64,000 bases of DNA, from the NCBI RefSeq assembly GCF_009208105.1, contig NZ_WFKL01000001.1, forward strand, positions 3,410,001 through 3,474,000, in the 5' to 3' direction. Source of the stretch: Rouxiella sp. S1S-2 (GTDB lineage Bacteria; Pseudomonadota; Gammaproteobacteria; Enterobacterales; Enterobacteriaceae). Of the stretch, positions 54,792-63,775 are shown in pieces; position 1 is the first letter of the stretch, and each line of letters starts with the position of its first letter. The notes under the pieces were generated by a model that saw only the letters and a program-made list of their open reading frames with translations, was not told the origin of the DNA and did not search any database. Position numbers and translations under genes: made by a program.

Positions 54792-56008
54792 GAAATACCG
54801 CCCTGGGCACGAATCGCGTCAACCATCGCGCTGGCAGCCGGTGAGAGCAGGCTGCCAGCGCGCAGGGTGATACCAATCGCGCGTCGCGTGTCGGCTAGCT
54901 CGACGTTGAGACTGACCAACTCGCCGTTGTCCAACTCGTGCTGCAACTGTCTGGCGGATACCGCCGCCAGCATATCTGAATTGAGCAATAACCCCCGCAC
55001 CATCGCCAGATCGCCACTTTCTACGACCGCATCCGGCGCAGGAATATTCATCGCCATAAAACTGCTTTCTAATAGACCGCGTGCTGGTGTTTCGGCGCGT
55101 GGCAATACCCAGCGTGCGCTGCGCAAAGCTTCAGGACTGAGTGCGGCCTGGCTCAGCGGATGCCCGCGGCGTGCCACAATCACCATCTCTTCGGTAAATA
55201 AGGTTTCAGTCACCATGTCTGCCGCATAGTCGCTGGTGCGCAGTGCACCGACGATAAAATCGATCTCTCCCGACCGCAGCTCCGAGGCTAAGGCGGCAAA
55301 GGCGCTTTCATTGGTAATAATTTTGATGCCGCCATAGCGCGCAGTCACGGCCAGAATTGCCTGCGGCAGCAGTCGCGTGCGGCTCAGCGGCAGCGCGCCT
55401 ATCTGTACCGTCCCCACCAGCACCCCTTGACGGGCGGCGATATCGGCGGGAATGTGCCGCAGTTCGTTCAGCGCCCGACGAATATTGGGCACAATTTCCT
55501 GACCAGCAAGGCTCGGTATCATTCCCTGCGGCGTTCGCTCCAGCAGCGAGGTGTTTGCGCCATTTTCCAGCACTTTAAGCGCGGCCGACACGGCAGGCTG
55601 ACTCAGCCCGAGCAGCGTAGCAACGGTTTGCATATGCCGCGTTTTGCACAGGGACACAAAAATCTGCAATCGCCGTACGTTGAACAAATACAGCGGCTCG
55701 GTCGGCGCACGGTTCTGCGCCGTTTTACCCTGCAAACGCGCCAGCAGATAGGCGGTTTCATGCAGCTCGGCAATGGCCCGACGTGCACGCGGCAAAACAC
55801 ATTTGCCGAAATCGGTCAGCCGCATGCCGTTGGCGTGGCGCTCGAACAGCGGCACGGATAAATGCTCCTCCAGATCTCGAATAGCGCGGGTAATCGCCGA
55901 CTGAGTGCGAAAAAGCTCGTCGGCGGCCCGTGAGACACTGCCCTGATCGACAACCTGACAAAATGCGCGGATCTGCATCAGGCTACATAACTCCCTCTCG
56001 TGCTTCAT
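54788..56008 (-). CDS. LysR-family regulator with two HTH segments, likely gallate regulator
   Basis: 406 residues from an ATG with AGGAG 6 nt before it. A first LysR HTH spans about residues 10-75 ([20 protein letters not shown]). A second, similar one follows at about 105-170 ([20 protein letters not shown]), then the effector-binding domain. Normal LysR proteins have one HTH and about 300 residues. Such tandem-HTH LysR proteins occur near aromatic ring-cleavage genes. Divergent from galB across about 170 bp, so it is the likely gallate-pathway regulator. Confidence 0.85.
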   Translation of the reverse strand: MKHERELCSLMQIRAFCQVVDQGSVSRAADELFRTQSAITRAIRDLEEHLSVPLFERHANGMRLTDFGKCVLPRARRAIAELHETAYLLARLQGKTAQNRAPTEPLYLFNVRRLQIFVSLCKTRHMQTVATLLGLSQPAVSAALKVLENGANTSLLERTPQGMIPSLAGQEIVPNIRRALNELRHIPADIAARQGVLVGTVQIGALPLSRTRLLPQAILAVTARYGGIKIITNESAFAALASELRSGEIDFIVGALRTSDYAADMVTETLFTEEMVIVARRGHPLSQAALSPEALRSARWVLPRAETPARGLLESSFMAMNIPAPDAVVESGDLAMVRGLLLNSDMLAAVSARQLQHELDNGELVSLNVELADTRRAIGITLRAGSLLSPAASAMVDAIRAQGGIS

Positions 56009-56178
56009 CCCCTTCTCCTGCCAGCGTTTTATACGTGAGCTCAACCCGCAATATAAATAAAACGCATACCTGCTGCAATCAAATGAATTACCTCAGACCC
56101 GCGGTGACTGACAGCATAGAAATCAGACCACGCAATGCGTTCGTTATCCTCAAACAGTGAAAAATAAGGATTATACAC

Positions 56179-56937
56179 ATGACTAACGTCACTCAGGATC
56201 AGGCCAACGGCAGCGCCAAAAGCGCCTTGGTTGTCAGCGCCCACTCGGCCGATTTTGTATGGCGTGCGGGCGGCGCTATCGCCCAGCACACCCAGCTGGG
56301 CTACCACGTGCACATTGTTTGCCTGTCGTTTGGCGAGCGCGGTGAGTCAGCAAAACTGTGGCGTAAAGGCGAAATGAGTGAAGAAAAAGTCAAAGCTTCG
56401 CGACGTGAAGAAGCCATGGCGGCGGCCGAAATCCTCGGTGCCAGCGTCGAATTTTTTGATATGGGTGACTATCCGCTGCGCGCCACAAAAGACGATTTAT
56501 TCCGTCTGGCCGACATTTACCGCCGCGTGCAACCACATTTTGTACTGACCCACTCCTTGAAAGATCCCTACAACTATGACCACCCGATGGCCACGCATCT
56601 GGCGCAGGAGGCACGCATCATTGCCCAGGCTGAAGGCTATAAACCGGGCGAGCCTGTCGTGGCTGCGCCACCGGTTTACTGCTTTGAGCCACACCAGCCG
56701 GAGCAGTGCGACTGGAAACCTGACGTGCTGCTCGACATCACCGACGTCTGGGACAAAAAGTATCAGGCCATCCAGTGCATGGCCGGTCAGGAACACCTGT
56801 GGGAATATTATACGCGCGTGGCGCAACAGCGTGGCGTGCAGGCGAAACGCAACATCGGTATCACCAGCGGCAAAAATATCGAATACGGCGAGGGTTATCA
56901 GAGCATCTTCCCACGTGTAACAGGAGAGCTGGCATGA
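56179..56937 (+). CDS. galB: 4-oxalomesaconate hydratase
   Basis: 252-residue PIG-L-like zinc protein. [17 protein letters not shown] contains the His-x-x-Asp metal site and [17 protein letters not shown] the third ligand. Sequence and size match Pseudomonas GalB, which hydrates 4-oxalomesaconate to 4-carboxy-4-hydroxy-2-oxoadipate. AAGGATTATACAC precedes the ATG. The stop overlaps the galC start by ATGA. Confidence 0.9.
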   Translation: MTNVTQDQANGSAKSALVVSAHSADFVWRAGGAIAQHTQLGYHVHIVCLSFGERGESAKLWRKGEMSEEKVKASRREEAMAAAEILGASVEFFDMGDYPLRATKDDLFRLADIYRRVQPHFVLTHSLKDPYNYDHPMATHLAQEARIIAQAEGYKPGEPVVAAPPVYCFEPHQPEQCDWKPDVLLDITDVWDKKYQAIQCMAGQEHLWEYYTRVAQQRGVQAKRNIGITSGKNIEYGEGYQSIFPRVTGELA

Positions 56938-57674
56938 GCAGCAAAGAAAGTGTGATTCTCGGCAAAAAAGGGGTCGTGGTGCGTAATATACCCCGCGCTG
57001 AACCGCTACACGTTGCCGCGCTGGCCAGCTTTGGCGTGGCGACCGTGCACGAAGCTCAGGGCCGTAAGGGACTACTTGATTCGGCTCTGCGCCCCATTGT
57101 GCAAAATGTGGCGATTTCTGGCAGTGCCATCACCGTATTGGTCGCGCCGGGCGACAACTGGATGTTTCACGTCGCGGTCGAGCAGTGTCAACCCGGCGAT
57201 ATTCTGGTGGTTGCTCCCACCTCGCCGTGCACTGACGGTTACTTTGGCGACCTGCTGGCCACCTCACTCAAGGCGCGCGGCGTGATAGGCCTGGTGGCAG
57301 ACGTGGGCGTGCGCGACACCCGCACCCTGCGTGAGATGGGTTTTGCGGTTTGGTCACGTGCCGTTTATGCCCAAGGCACGGTAAAAGAGACGCTGGGTTC
57401 GGTGAACATCCCCATCCTTTGCGCCGGTCAGATTATTTATCCCGGTGACGCCATCGTGGCCGATGACGACGGCATTGTGGTCGTTCGCCGTGAGGAAGTC
57501 ACAAAAGTGGCAGAGGCCAGTCGCCAACGCGAAGTGCTGGAAGAGAGTAAACGTGCGCGGATGGCCGAGGGTGAGCTGGGGTTGGATATTTATAATATGC
57601 GTCCAACCCTTGAACAAAAAGGCCTGACCTACTTTGATGACGCCGACGCGCTGAAAAAATCACTACTGGCCTGA
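56934..57674 (+). CDS. galC: 4-carboxy-4-hydroxy-2-oxoadipate aldolase
   Basis: 246 residues, RraA-like fold. [25 protein letters not shown] region and [16 protein letters not shown] with the metal-binding Asp and Arg. It cleaves the hydroxy-oxoadipate to pyruvate and oxaloacetate. An in-frame extension upstream has no start signal; ATGA overlap with galB and CAGGAGAG set this start. Nine nucleotides separate it from galD. Confidence 0.92.
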   Translation: MSSKESVILGKKGVVVRNIPRAEPLHVAALASFGVATVHEAQGRKGLLDSALRPIVQNVAISGSAITVLVAPGDNWMFHVAVEQCQPGDILVVAPTSPCTDGYFGDLLATSLKARGVIGLVADVGVRDTRTLREMGFAVWSRAVYAQGTVKETLGSVNIPILCAGQIIYPGDAIVADDDGIVVVRREEVTKVAEASRQREVLEESKRARMAEGELGLDIYNMRPTLEQKGLTYFDDADALKKSLLA

Positions 57675-57683
57675 GGAGGCTTG

Positions 57684-58796
57684 ATGTTGCAAACCCGAAT
57701 TCCCTGCACGTTAATGCGCGGTGGCACCTCAAAAGGCGCGTTCTTTCTGGCCGCTGATTTACCCGCTGACCCGTCACTGCGCGACAGCGTGCTGCTGGCG
57801 GTGGTGGGTTCGCCGGACCCACGGCAAATTGACGGCGTGGGCGGCGCGGACCCTTTAACCAGCAAGGTGGCCATTATTCGTCGCTCACAGCGTGATGACG
57901 CCGACATTGACTACCTCTTTGCCCAAGTCAACGTGGACAAGGCCGTGGTCGACTTCGGGCAAAACTGCGGCAATATTCTGGCCGCCGTCGGCCCTTATGC
58001 CATTGAGCAAGGTCTGATTGAGCCGCTGGATAAGCTCACACCGGTGAGAATTTTTATGGAAAATACCGGCCAAATAGCTATCGCTCACGTGCCCACGCCA
58101 CAGGGATATGTGGAATATGAGGGCAGTCTGCGTATCGACGGCGTTCCGAGAACAGCCGCTGAAATCCTGATTGAATTCGCCGATATTGCCGGGTCGAGCT
58201 GCGGCTCACTGCTGCCAACCGGAAACGTTATTGACAGATTCGACGGCATTGAGGTGACCTGCATCGACAACGGTATGCCGGTGGTGCTGTTGCGCGCTGC
58301 CAGTCTCGGCCGCACGGGCTATGAAACCCGCCAGCAGCTTGACGACGATGCAGAACTTAAAGCCAGACTGGAGTCTATTCGTCTACAGGCGGGTCCTAAA
58401 ATGAATCTTGGGGATGTCACACAGCGAACCGTGCCGAAAATGACGCTGGTTGCAGAGCCGCGTAACGGTGGCGCGCTGACCAGCAGGACTTTTATCCCCC
58501 ACCGCTGCCATGCCTCAATCGGCGTCCTGGGTGCGGTGAGTGTCGCCACCGCCTGCCTGCTGCCAGAGTCGGTAACACAGGGACTGGCCACGGTGCCACA
58601 AGGATTACGTCCGCGCATCAGCGTTGAGCATCCGAGCGGCGAATTCAGCGTCGAACTGCAGATACATCCCACCGCCGTTGGCGCTGAAAGCGTGCTCGGA
58701 TGCGGGCTATTGCGCACAGCGCGCCTGCTATTTACCGGCCACGTCGCGATCCCCGGCAGTCTGTGGGACGGCCGTCATTCTGTTGTCAAGCATTGA
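57684..58796 (+). CDS. galD: 4-oxalomesaconate tautomerase
   Basis: 370 residues, PrpF family, two halves of DapF-like fold. IPCTLMRGGTSKGAFFL at the N-terminus and IRRSQRDDADIDYLFAQV match GalD. It converts the keto to the enol form of oxalomesaconate. GAGGAGG lies just before the ATG; the TTG one codon earlier is too close to it. Last gene of the galBCD group. Confidence 0.92.
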   Translation: MLQTRIPCTLMRGGTSKGAFFLAADLPADPSLRDSVLLAVVGSPDPRQIDGVGGADPLTSKVAIIRRSQRDDADIDYLFAQVNVDKAVVDFGQNCGNILAAVGPYAIEQGLIEPLDKLTPVRIFMENTGQIAIAHVPTPQGYVEYEGSLRIDGVPRTAAEILIEFADIAGSSCGSLLPTGNVIDRFDGIEVTCIDNGMPVVLLRAASLGRTGYETRQQLDDDAELKARLESIRLQAGPKMNLGDVTQRTVPKMTLVAEPRNGGALTSRTFIPHRCHASIGVLGAVSVATACLLPESVTQGLATVPQGLRPRISVEHPSGEFSVELQIHPTAVGAESVLGCGLLRTARLLFTGHVAIPGSLWDGRHSVVKH

Positions 58797-58904
58797 CAGA
58801 GATTGCTCAGGCCACGGGCAACGCCATAAATAATGTATTAAGCAAAGGGGCAGATTTAGTCCTGGCAAAATAGGCTTATCAACCGGCTACAGGTTAAGGT
58901 CGAA

Positions 58905-60062
58905 TTAAACCGCCTGCCCCTCTGGCACTTTTTCTTGCAGCAGCGTTAAAGCACGTTCGGCAAGCTTGGCGAAATAGTTCGCCGCAGGGGCGATCAGCGC
59001 TTCATCGGGATTGAATCCTTCATGATGCAGCCCAAACTCGCTGGCACTGCCGATACTGACAAAAGCACCCGGCACGTTTTGCAGATAGATGGCAAAATCT
59101 TCGCCGCCGAGATGCAAATCGGCCGTACGTACCTTGTAACCCTGTTCTTTAGCGACGCTGGCGCTGAATGTCGCCCAATTTTCGTCGTTGATGAGCACCG
59201 GAGGTCCGGCGGTCCAGTTAACGTCTGCCGTTGCGCCACTGGCCTCGACCAGACTTTTAACCAGGTGAATAACGCGTTGCTGCACCTGCGCACGCACGTT
59301 AACGTCATGCGTGCGCAGCGTGCCGCCAAACATTACCTCTTCAGGCAACACGTTCCACGTTTTACCGGCATCAATACGCGTGACGCTAAGCACTAAGCTG
59401 TCGAGTGTATTAAAGCTACGACTGGTCAAAGCCTGCAATGCCTGAATGACCTGACTGGCGAGCACAATGGTGTCATTGCCCTGCTCAGGGTGCGCCGCGT
59501 GCGCGCCTTTGCCACGAATTTTAATGATAAACCGGTCAGCGTTGGCATAAAACGCCCCACCGCGCGTGGCAAAAGTGCCCACCGGAAGACCGGGTTCATT
59601 GTGCATACCAAAAATTGCCTGCACGTCCTGCAACGCACCGGCCTTAATAAACTGTTTGGCACCGGTGCAGTTCTCTTCACCCGGTTGAAACAACAAACGA
59701 ACTCTGCCCGGCAAAGAGGCTTCGCGCGCTTTTAACTGCAAAGCCGCACCGAGAATAACCGAGGTGTGAATATCATGGCCGCAGGCGTGCATTACACCGT
59801 CATTCTGCGAGGCATAGGCTAACTGTGTCTGCTCATGAATGGGCAATGCGTCAATATCGGCCCGCAGCGCAATCAGTGATTCGCCCTGCCCTATTTCAGC
59901 AATCACGCCGGTTTGAATAGGATAATCAAGGATGCGGATATCGGCCGACTTCAGCCAGTCGCGAATGCGCGAGGTGGTCGCCTGCTCCTGATTTGAGAGC
60001 TCGGGCCACGTGTGTAAGGTCCTGCGCCAGTTAATCAGCTGTGCAGCAAAATTTTCGCTCAT
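58905..60062 (-). CDS. M20 aminoacylase/amidohydrolase, paralogue A
   Basis: 385 residues, HipO/AbgB-like carboxypeptidase subgroup. Metal ligands in HACGHDIHTSV (Cys and His), FQPGEENCTGA (Glu pair), FGMHNEPG and LHHEGFNPDE. The usual FQPAEE reads FQPGEE. It would remove acyl groups from amino acids in the cytoplasm. It is about half identical by eye to the divergent paralogue 254 bp away, which suggests duplication. GGAGGGAG precedes the ATG. Confidence 0.92.
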   Translation of the reverse strand: MSENFAAQLINWRRTLHTWPELSNQEQATTSRIRDWLKSADIRILDYPIQTGVIAEIGQGESLIALRADIDALPIHEQTQLAYASQNDGVMHACGHDIHTSVILGAALQLKAREASLPGRVRLLFQPGEENCTGAKQFIKAGALQDVQAIFGMHNEPGLPVGTFATRGGAFYANADRFIIKIRGKGAHAAHPEQGNDTIVLASQVIQALQALTSRSFNTLDSLVLSVTRIDAGKTWNVLPEEVMFGGTLRTHDVNVRAQVQQRVIHLVKSLVEASGATADVNWTAGPPVLINDENWATFSASVAKEQGYKVRTADLHLGGEDFAIYLQNVPGAFVSIGSASEFGLHHEGFNPDEALIAPAANYFAKLAERALTLLQEKVPEGQAV

Positions 60063-60316
60063 GCGTTTCTCCCTCCTTTATGTCTGCCTCATAGTGCAAG
60101 CACAACCGGTGCGAGTAAAAGAACAATTCTGCGCAAGGGAATGAAAATTCTGGCAATAGGCATAGCACTTTTATGGAAAAGCTTATCGCAAATCCTTGGT
60201 TCACGCGCTTGTCACAACTTTGGATGATGGGAACCTGTCCGCTGAGGCGGTGAATCTGCACCATCCCCCTGAAATTCCGCTCAGTCTTTTTATCTCGTTC
60301 AAACCCTGAGGATTTT

Positions 60317-61450
60317 ATGACGGACTCATTAATCGAACAGCTGGTTTCCTGGCGGCGCGAGCTGCATCAGCATCCTGAACTCTCCAATCATGAATTTGCG
60401 ACCACCGAGCGCATTACTGCATGGCTAAAAGAAGCCGACATTCGCGTTCTGCCGCTCAGGATTAAAACGGGCGTGGTGGTTGAGATGGGTCAGGGTGAGC
60501 CGCTGATCGCCCTGCGTGCCGACATCGATGCATTGCCAATTGAAGAAGCAACGCATCGGCCTTTCGCCTCAAAAAATGCCGGCGTAATGCACGCCTGCGG
60601 CCACGACGTTCACACGTCTATCATGCTCGGAGTCGCCTATCGCCTGAAAGCGCAGGAAAAACAGCTAAAAGGCCGTGTGCGTATACTGTTTCAACCGGCG
60701 GAAGAAACGTTTAACGGCGCTCAGCAGCTTATCGACGCCGGTGCGCTTGAGGGTGTGCAGGCTATTTTCGGCATGCACAATGCGCCGGATCTCCCGCTCG
60801 GGACCTTGAAAACACGCGGCGGTGCGTTTTATGCCAACGTTGATAGATTTTCAATCACGATCAACGGTAAAGGCGCGCATGCCGCACGTCCTCATGAAGG
60901 CATCGATTCCGTGGTCATTGGCAGTCAGATTGTGACCACGCTGCAAACTTTGGCCAGCCGTATTTACAGTGCGCAGGAGTCGGTGGTGGTCAGCGTAACG
61001 CGCTTTACCGCAGGCAATACCTGGAATGTGCTGCCGCAAACCGTTGAACTCGAGGGAACGGTGCGCACGCACAATGACACTATTCGCGAAGCGATCCCTC
61101 AGCGTATACGTTCATTGATAGACGGCATTGCCGGTGGCTTTGGCGCACGAGCAACACTTGACTGGCAGCCCGGCCCTCCGGCGTTGATTAACACCCCGCA
61201 GTGGGCAGACTTTGCCCTGTCGATTGCCAAAGAGAGCGGCTATAACGTTGAGGTCGCCACGCCGCAGATGGGCGGTGAAGACTTTGCTTTTTATCTGCAC
61301 CACGTCCCCGGCGCTTTTGTCAGTATCGGCAGCGCCAGCGCCTTTGGCCTGCATCATCCAGAGTTTGACCCCAATGAAGCATTAATCGAGCCCGCAGTAG
61401 ACTATTTTACCGCGCTTGCCCAACGCGCGCTGCACGCAGTAGCGCAGTAG
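60317..61450 (+). CDS. M20 aminoacylase/amidohydrolase, paralogue B
   Basis: 377 residues with intact family motifs: HACGHDVHTSI, FQPAEETFNGA, FGMHNAPD and LHHPEFDPNE. Reads rightward, head to head with paralogue A, sharing the LRRADIDALPI-like segment (IALRADIDALPI) and TRGGAFYANVDRF. It likely hydrolyses N-acyl or aromatic amides of amino acids. The duplicate pair may have split substrate range. Confidence 0.92.
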   Translation: MTDSLIEQLVSWRRELHQHPELSNHEFATTERITAWLKEADIRVLPLRIKTGVVVEMGQGEPLIALRADIDALPIEEATHRPFASKNAGVMHACGHDVHTSIMLGVAYRLKAQEKQLKGRVRILFQPAEETFNGAQQLIDAGALEGVQAIFGMHNAPDLPLGTLKTRGGAFYANVDRFSITINGKGAHAARPHEGIDSVVIGSQIVTTLQTLASRIYSAQESVVVSVTRFTAGNTWNVLPQTVELEGTVRTHNDTIREAIPQRIRSLIDGIAGGFGARATLDWQPGPPALINTPQWADFALSIAKESGYNVEVATPQMGGEDFAFYLHHVPGAFVSIGSASAFGLHHPEFDPNEALIEPAVDYFTALAQRALHAVAQ

Positions 61451-61570
61451 CGGCCGTCGGTTACTTTTGCTAACGGAAAACAGCGGGCAAATAGCCCGCC
61501 TTGACTGGAGCAGCGAGGCAGGATTTGCCACTATGGTTTAGTTAATAATTATCATTTAAGGGGATAGATC

Positions 61571-62131
61571 ATGACGACGAACAAACCATTAAACGCTGAC
61601 CCCCTGCAGTGGGGACACGGAAAAAACGTATTCGAAGTATTTCTGGAACCCACCTGCCCTTACTCCGTTCGCGCTTTTAATAAATTTGACGCACTGCTGG
61701 ATGAGCTAGGTGAAGACAATATGACGCTGAAAATTCATCTTCAGTCTCAGCCGTGGCATATGTATTCCGGCTTAATCGTGCGCTACATCCTTGCTGCCTC
61801 TACCCTGCCCGAAGGAAAAGAAGCGGCAAAAGCAGTATTGAAAGCCGTTGGCGATCATCGTGAAGAGTTCGAATTTACCGATCACTGCACTGGCCCGAAT
61901 CTTGACGCCACGCCGAACGACATTATCAACCGCCTTGAGCAATACAGCGGCATCAACGCACGTGAAGCCTTCGCGCGTCCGGACTTGCAAAACGTCATCA
62001 AGTGGCACAGCAAATACTCGCGCCAAAACGGTATTCACGTTTCGCCTACTTTTATCGTTAACGGATTAGTACAGGCTGATATCGGCAGTGGCGACGAGAT
62101 TTCCTCCTGGGCAAAACGTATTCAGGGCTAA
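61571..62131 (+). CDS. Thioredoxin-fold (DsbA-like) protein with CPYS site
   Basis: 186 residues, no signal peptide, so cytoplasmic. Thioredoxin-like strand VFEVFLEPTCPYSVRAF carries Cys29-Pro-Tyr-Ser32, where an oxidoreductase would have CxxC. A helical insertion follows and the cis-Pro is in IHVSPTFIVNG (Pro159). One Cys only means it cannot do dithiol exchange; it could work on glutathione adducts as a monothiol protein or bind a substrate. AAGGGGATAG precedes the ATG. Stands alone. Confidence 0.82.
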   Translation: MTTNKPLNADPLQWGHGKNVFEVFLEPTCPYSVRAFNKFDALLDELGEDNMTLKIHLQSQPWHMYSGLIVRYILAASTLPEGKEAAKAVLKAVGDHREEFEFTDHCTGPNLDATPNDIINRLEQYSGINAREAFARPDLQNVIKWHSKYSRQNGIHVSPTFIVNGLVQADIGSGDEISSWAKRIQG

Positions 62132-62222
62132 CACCTCTGCGGTTGTTTTACCCCGTTGTGGGCGATAAAAGCCGGTTTTGCCGATTTCTTCAACACTCAG
62201 ACGCGGTTATGAAGAAAGAGCT

Positions 62223-62251
62223 TTGACAAGCACGGCTCCCCCCGTTAATAT
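62223..62251 (+). promoter_or_regulatory. Sigma-70 promoter of tRNA-Asn (second copy)
   Basis: TTGACA, 17 nt, TAATAT, then the same TCGCCCCG stretch as the first tRNA-Asn. Confidence 0.8.
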
Positions 62252-62268
62252 TCGCCCCGTTCAACGAT

Positions 62269-62344
62269 TCCTCTGTAGTTCAGTCGGTAGAACGGCGGAC
62301 TGTTAATCCGTATGTCACTGGTTCGAGTCCAGTCAGAGGAGCCA
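62269..62344 (+). tRNA. tRNA-Asn (anticodon GTT), second copy
   Basis: Identical 76 nt to the copy at 7845, with encoded CCA. It still has its own terminator directly downstream. The type III locus begins about 750 bp later, so this copy may also be an island target. Confidence 0.97.
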
Positions 62345-62353
62345 TATTTAGAA

Positions 62354-62386
62354 AAGCCTGCACAAGACAACTTGCGCGGGCTTTTT
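62354..62386 (+). terminator. tRNA-Asn terminator (second copy)
   Basis: Stem AAGCCTGCACAAG/CTTGCGCGGGCTT with a 4-nt loop, one G-T pair and one mismatch, then a T run. Similar to the displaced terminator at 15482. Confidence 0.8.
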
Positions 62387-63092
62387 GCTTTTTGGGGATT
62401 ATGGAATCTCTGGCAGATTCAGATTTTATCCATAACGATGCCGTGTTGAAGGTATAGCGTCAATGCTTTCAGCCAGAAGGCGATTAGATTTCGAGCGGTA
62501 TACGAAGGCGCCAGAAGTCTGCCACAGGCTGTCACAGGTCAAACTCTGGTTTTTTTGCCGTGTCAACGACTGAAATACCGAGTGGTTTTACCGGGTCCCT
62601 TAGGCACATCCAAAGCAACAAACAGCTAACGATTCATTCTTTAAATGACGGTTGATATACGGTTCTCGTAAAACGCGTCAGCGCGAATCGGATAGAGGGC
62701 TATTATCAACAGACACTGATAAACATTCTGGCAATGGTTATAACCCATTCGTTTAAAAACCCAGCATCACAGCCGTTTATGGTCATAGCCCATATTAAGG
62801 CATGACTAATATCGCGATGTATTAATTATCGGGGCTTAGGGTATTTCATCTCTCTTGTTAATGCTCATATTCATCAGCAACGTGCTGAGATTCTTAGATT
62901 ACTCGTAGATATAATCAATCCCGCCTGAGTAATGATCGGGCTTTTAAGGCGCACTTCCCAAAAACCATTGACAAACCATTACATTACTAGATGTAAAAAT
63001 CTATAAATTTTAGTTTGTTTCAGATAAACCCCGCCTCCCGCATTACATATATTTCTACCTAATTAGTCTTCAACACTACATTAGGAAATGTC
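62387..63092. other. Intergenic 706 bp between tRNA-Asn and the type III locus
   Basis: No gene I can support. Base composition is mixed and lower in GC than the left neighbour. Near its right end is a TTGACA directly followed by a palindrome (listed separately). No integrase frame is seen. Confidence 0.5.
62968..62996 (+). promoter_or_regulatory. TTGACA with overlapping palindrome before the type III genes
   Basis: TTGACA at 62968-62973, then the dyad TTACAT-TACTAG-ATGTAA at 62979-62996, about 100 bp before the first small frame. It could be a promoter with an operator in the spacer, but no good -10 is spaced correctly. Confidence 0.35.
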
Positions 63093-63266
63093 ATGAAATA
63101 TTCAAGGAACGAAATCTCTAAAACCCGTGCCTCAACGACTCTTTCACGAGTGTGTGCAACCTCATCCACAAATCCGCTGAAAACTACATTATTGCATGAG
63201 CTTGCGATTGATGGTTTTTCCTCTATAGCCTCCAGCCCTACCATCGATGGGGCTTATCCAATATGA
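63093..63266 (+). CDS. 57-residue small protein, coupled to the chaperone gene
   Basis: Short frame starting MKYSRNEISKTRASTTLSRV and ending DGAYPI, with AGGAA ahead of the ATG. The sequence is rich in Ser/Thr and has no hydrophobic signal, like the first residues of type III substrates. Its stop codon overlaps the next start (ATGA), so it may be a real small protein, a leader that couples translation of the chaperone, or the remains of an effector. Not recognised. Confidence 0.45.
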   Translation: MKYSRNEISKTRASTTLSRVCATSSTNPLKTTLLHELAIDGFSSIASSPTIDGAYPI

Positions 63267-63730
63267 CACGGATGTTTATCTCCAGGCCGGTAAAACAGGC
63301 AACCACGGACAAAACTGCCTTGCTAATATACCAGATTAATCAGGTCGTTAAAGACATCCTCAAGGAAACCGGAAAAGCCGTCGGCAACCTTTCCGTAGAG
63401 GCTGGCTCAAAAGTAGTATTTGAATTTCACAACGTTCCTCCCATCACCCTTTCCTTGAATGAAGGACACATCTGGCTCCAGACGCCGCTTATCTGGAGGG
63501 ACGAGTTGCATTTTGCTAAATCTGCAGGTGCCCTTCTGGAGGTACTGCAGTACCCGCTGCCGTGGGTAGTGACCGACCAGCCAGTGCTAGGTCTTCGTGG
63601 CCGGGAGCTGCGGGCGCTGGTTGATGAATCGTGTTTCGTCATTGATACCCGGTTCGGAGAACTCCTCGATGCCTTTTATTTACGCAGTTGCCGTCTGCAA
63701 CAGTGCGCAGGCGAATACTCCAGGCCGTAA
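63263..63730 (+). CDS. Type III secretion chaperone-like protein (SpaK/InvB type)
   Basis: 155 residues. LIYQINQVVKDILKETG, then VVFEFHNVPPITLSLNEGHI and WLQTPL, later REL-RALVDESCFV and GELLDAFYLRSCRL. The strand pattern around VFEFHNVPPITLSL and WLQTPL, and the C-terminal LDAFY helix, resemble InvB/SpaK class IB chaperones that bind several effectors of SPI-1-like systems. Small, without enzyme motifs. The partial gene after it would be its client. The call rests on pattern memory and one neighbour, so confidence is moderate. Confidence 0.6.
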   Translation: MTRMFISRPVKQATTDKTALLIYQINQVVKDILKETGKAVGNLSVEAGSKVVFEFHNVPPITLSLNEGHIWLQTPLIWRDELHFAKSAGALLEVLQYPLPWVVTDQPVLGLRGRELRALVDESCFVIDTRFGELLDAFYLRSCRLQQCAGEYSRP

Positions 63731-63775
63731 ATTTGCCAGTCCCTTCCCCCATTATCATAAGAAAAAGAGAAATAC

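Noticed and set aside
62401..62457. 18-codon frame MESLADSD... after the second tRNA-Asn terminator
   Set aside because: Very short, no ribosome site, and lies just after a terminator; no support as a gene.
63059..63244. Minus-strand frame of 61 codons before the chaperone gene
   Set aside because: Overlaps the better supported plus-strand small frame and lacks a ribosome site.
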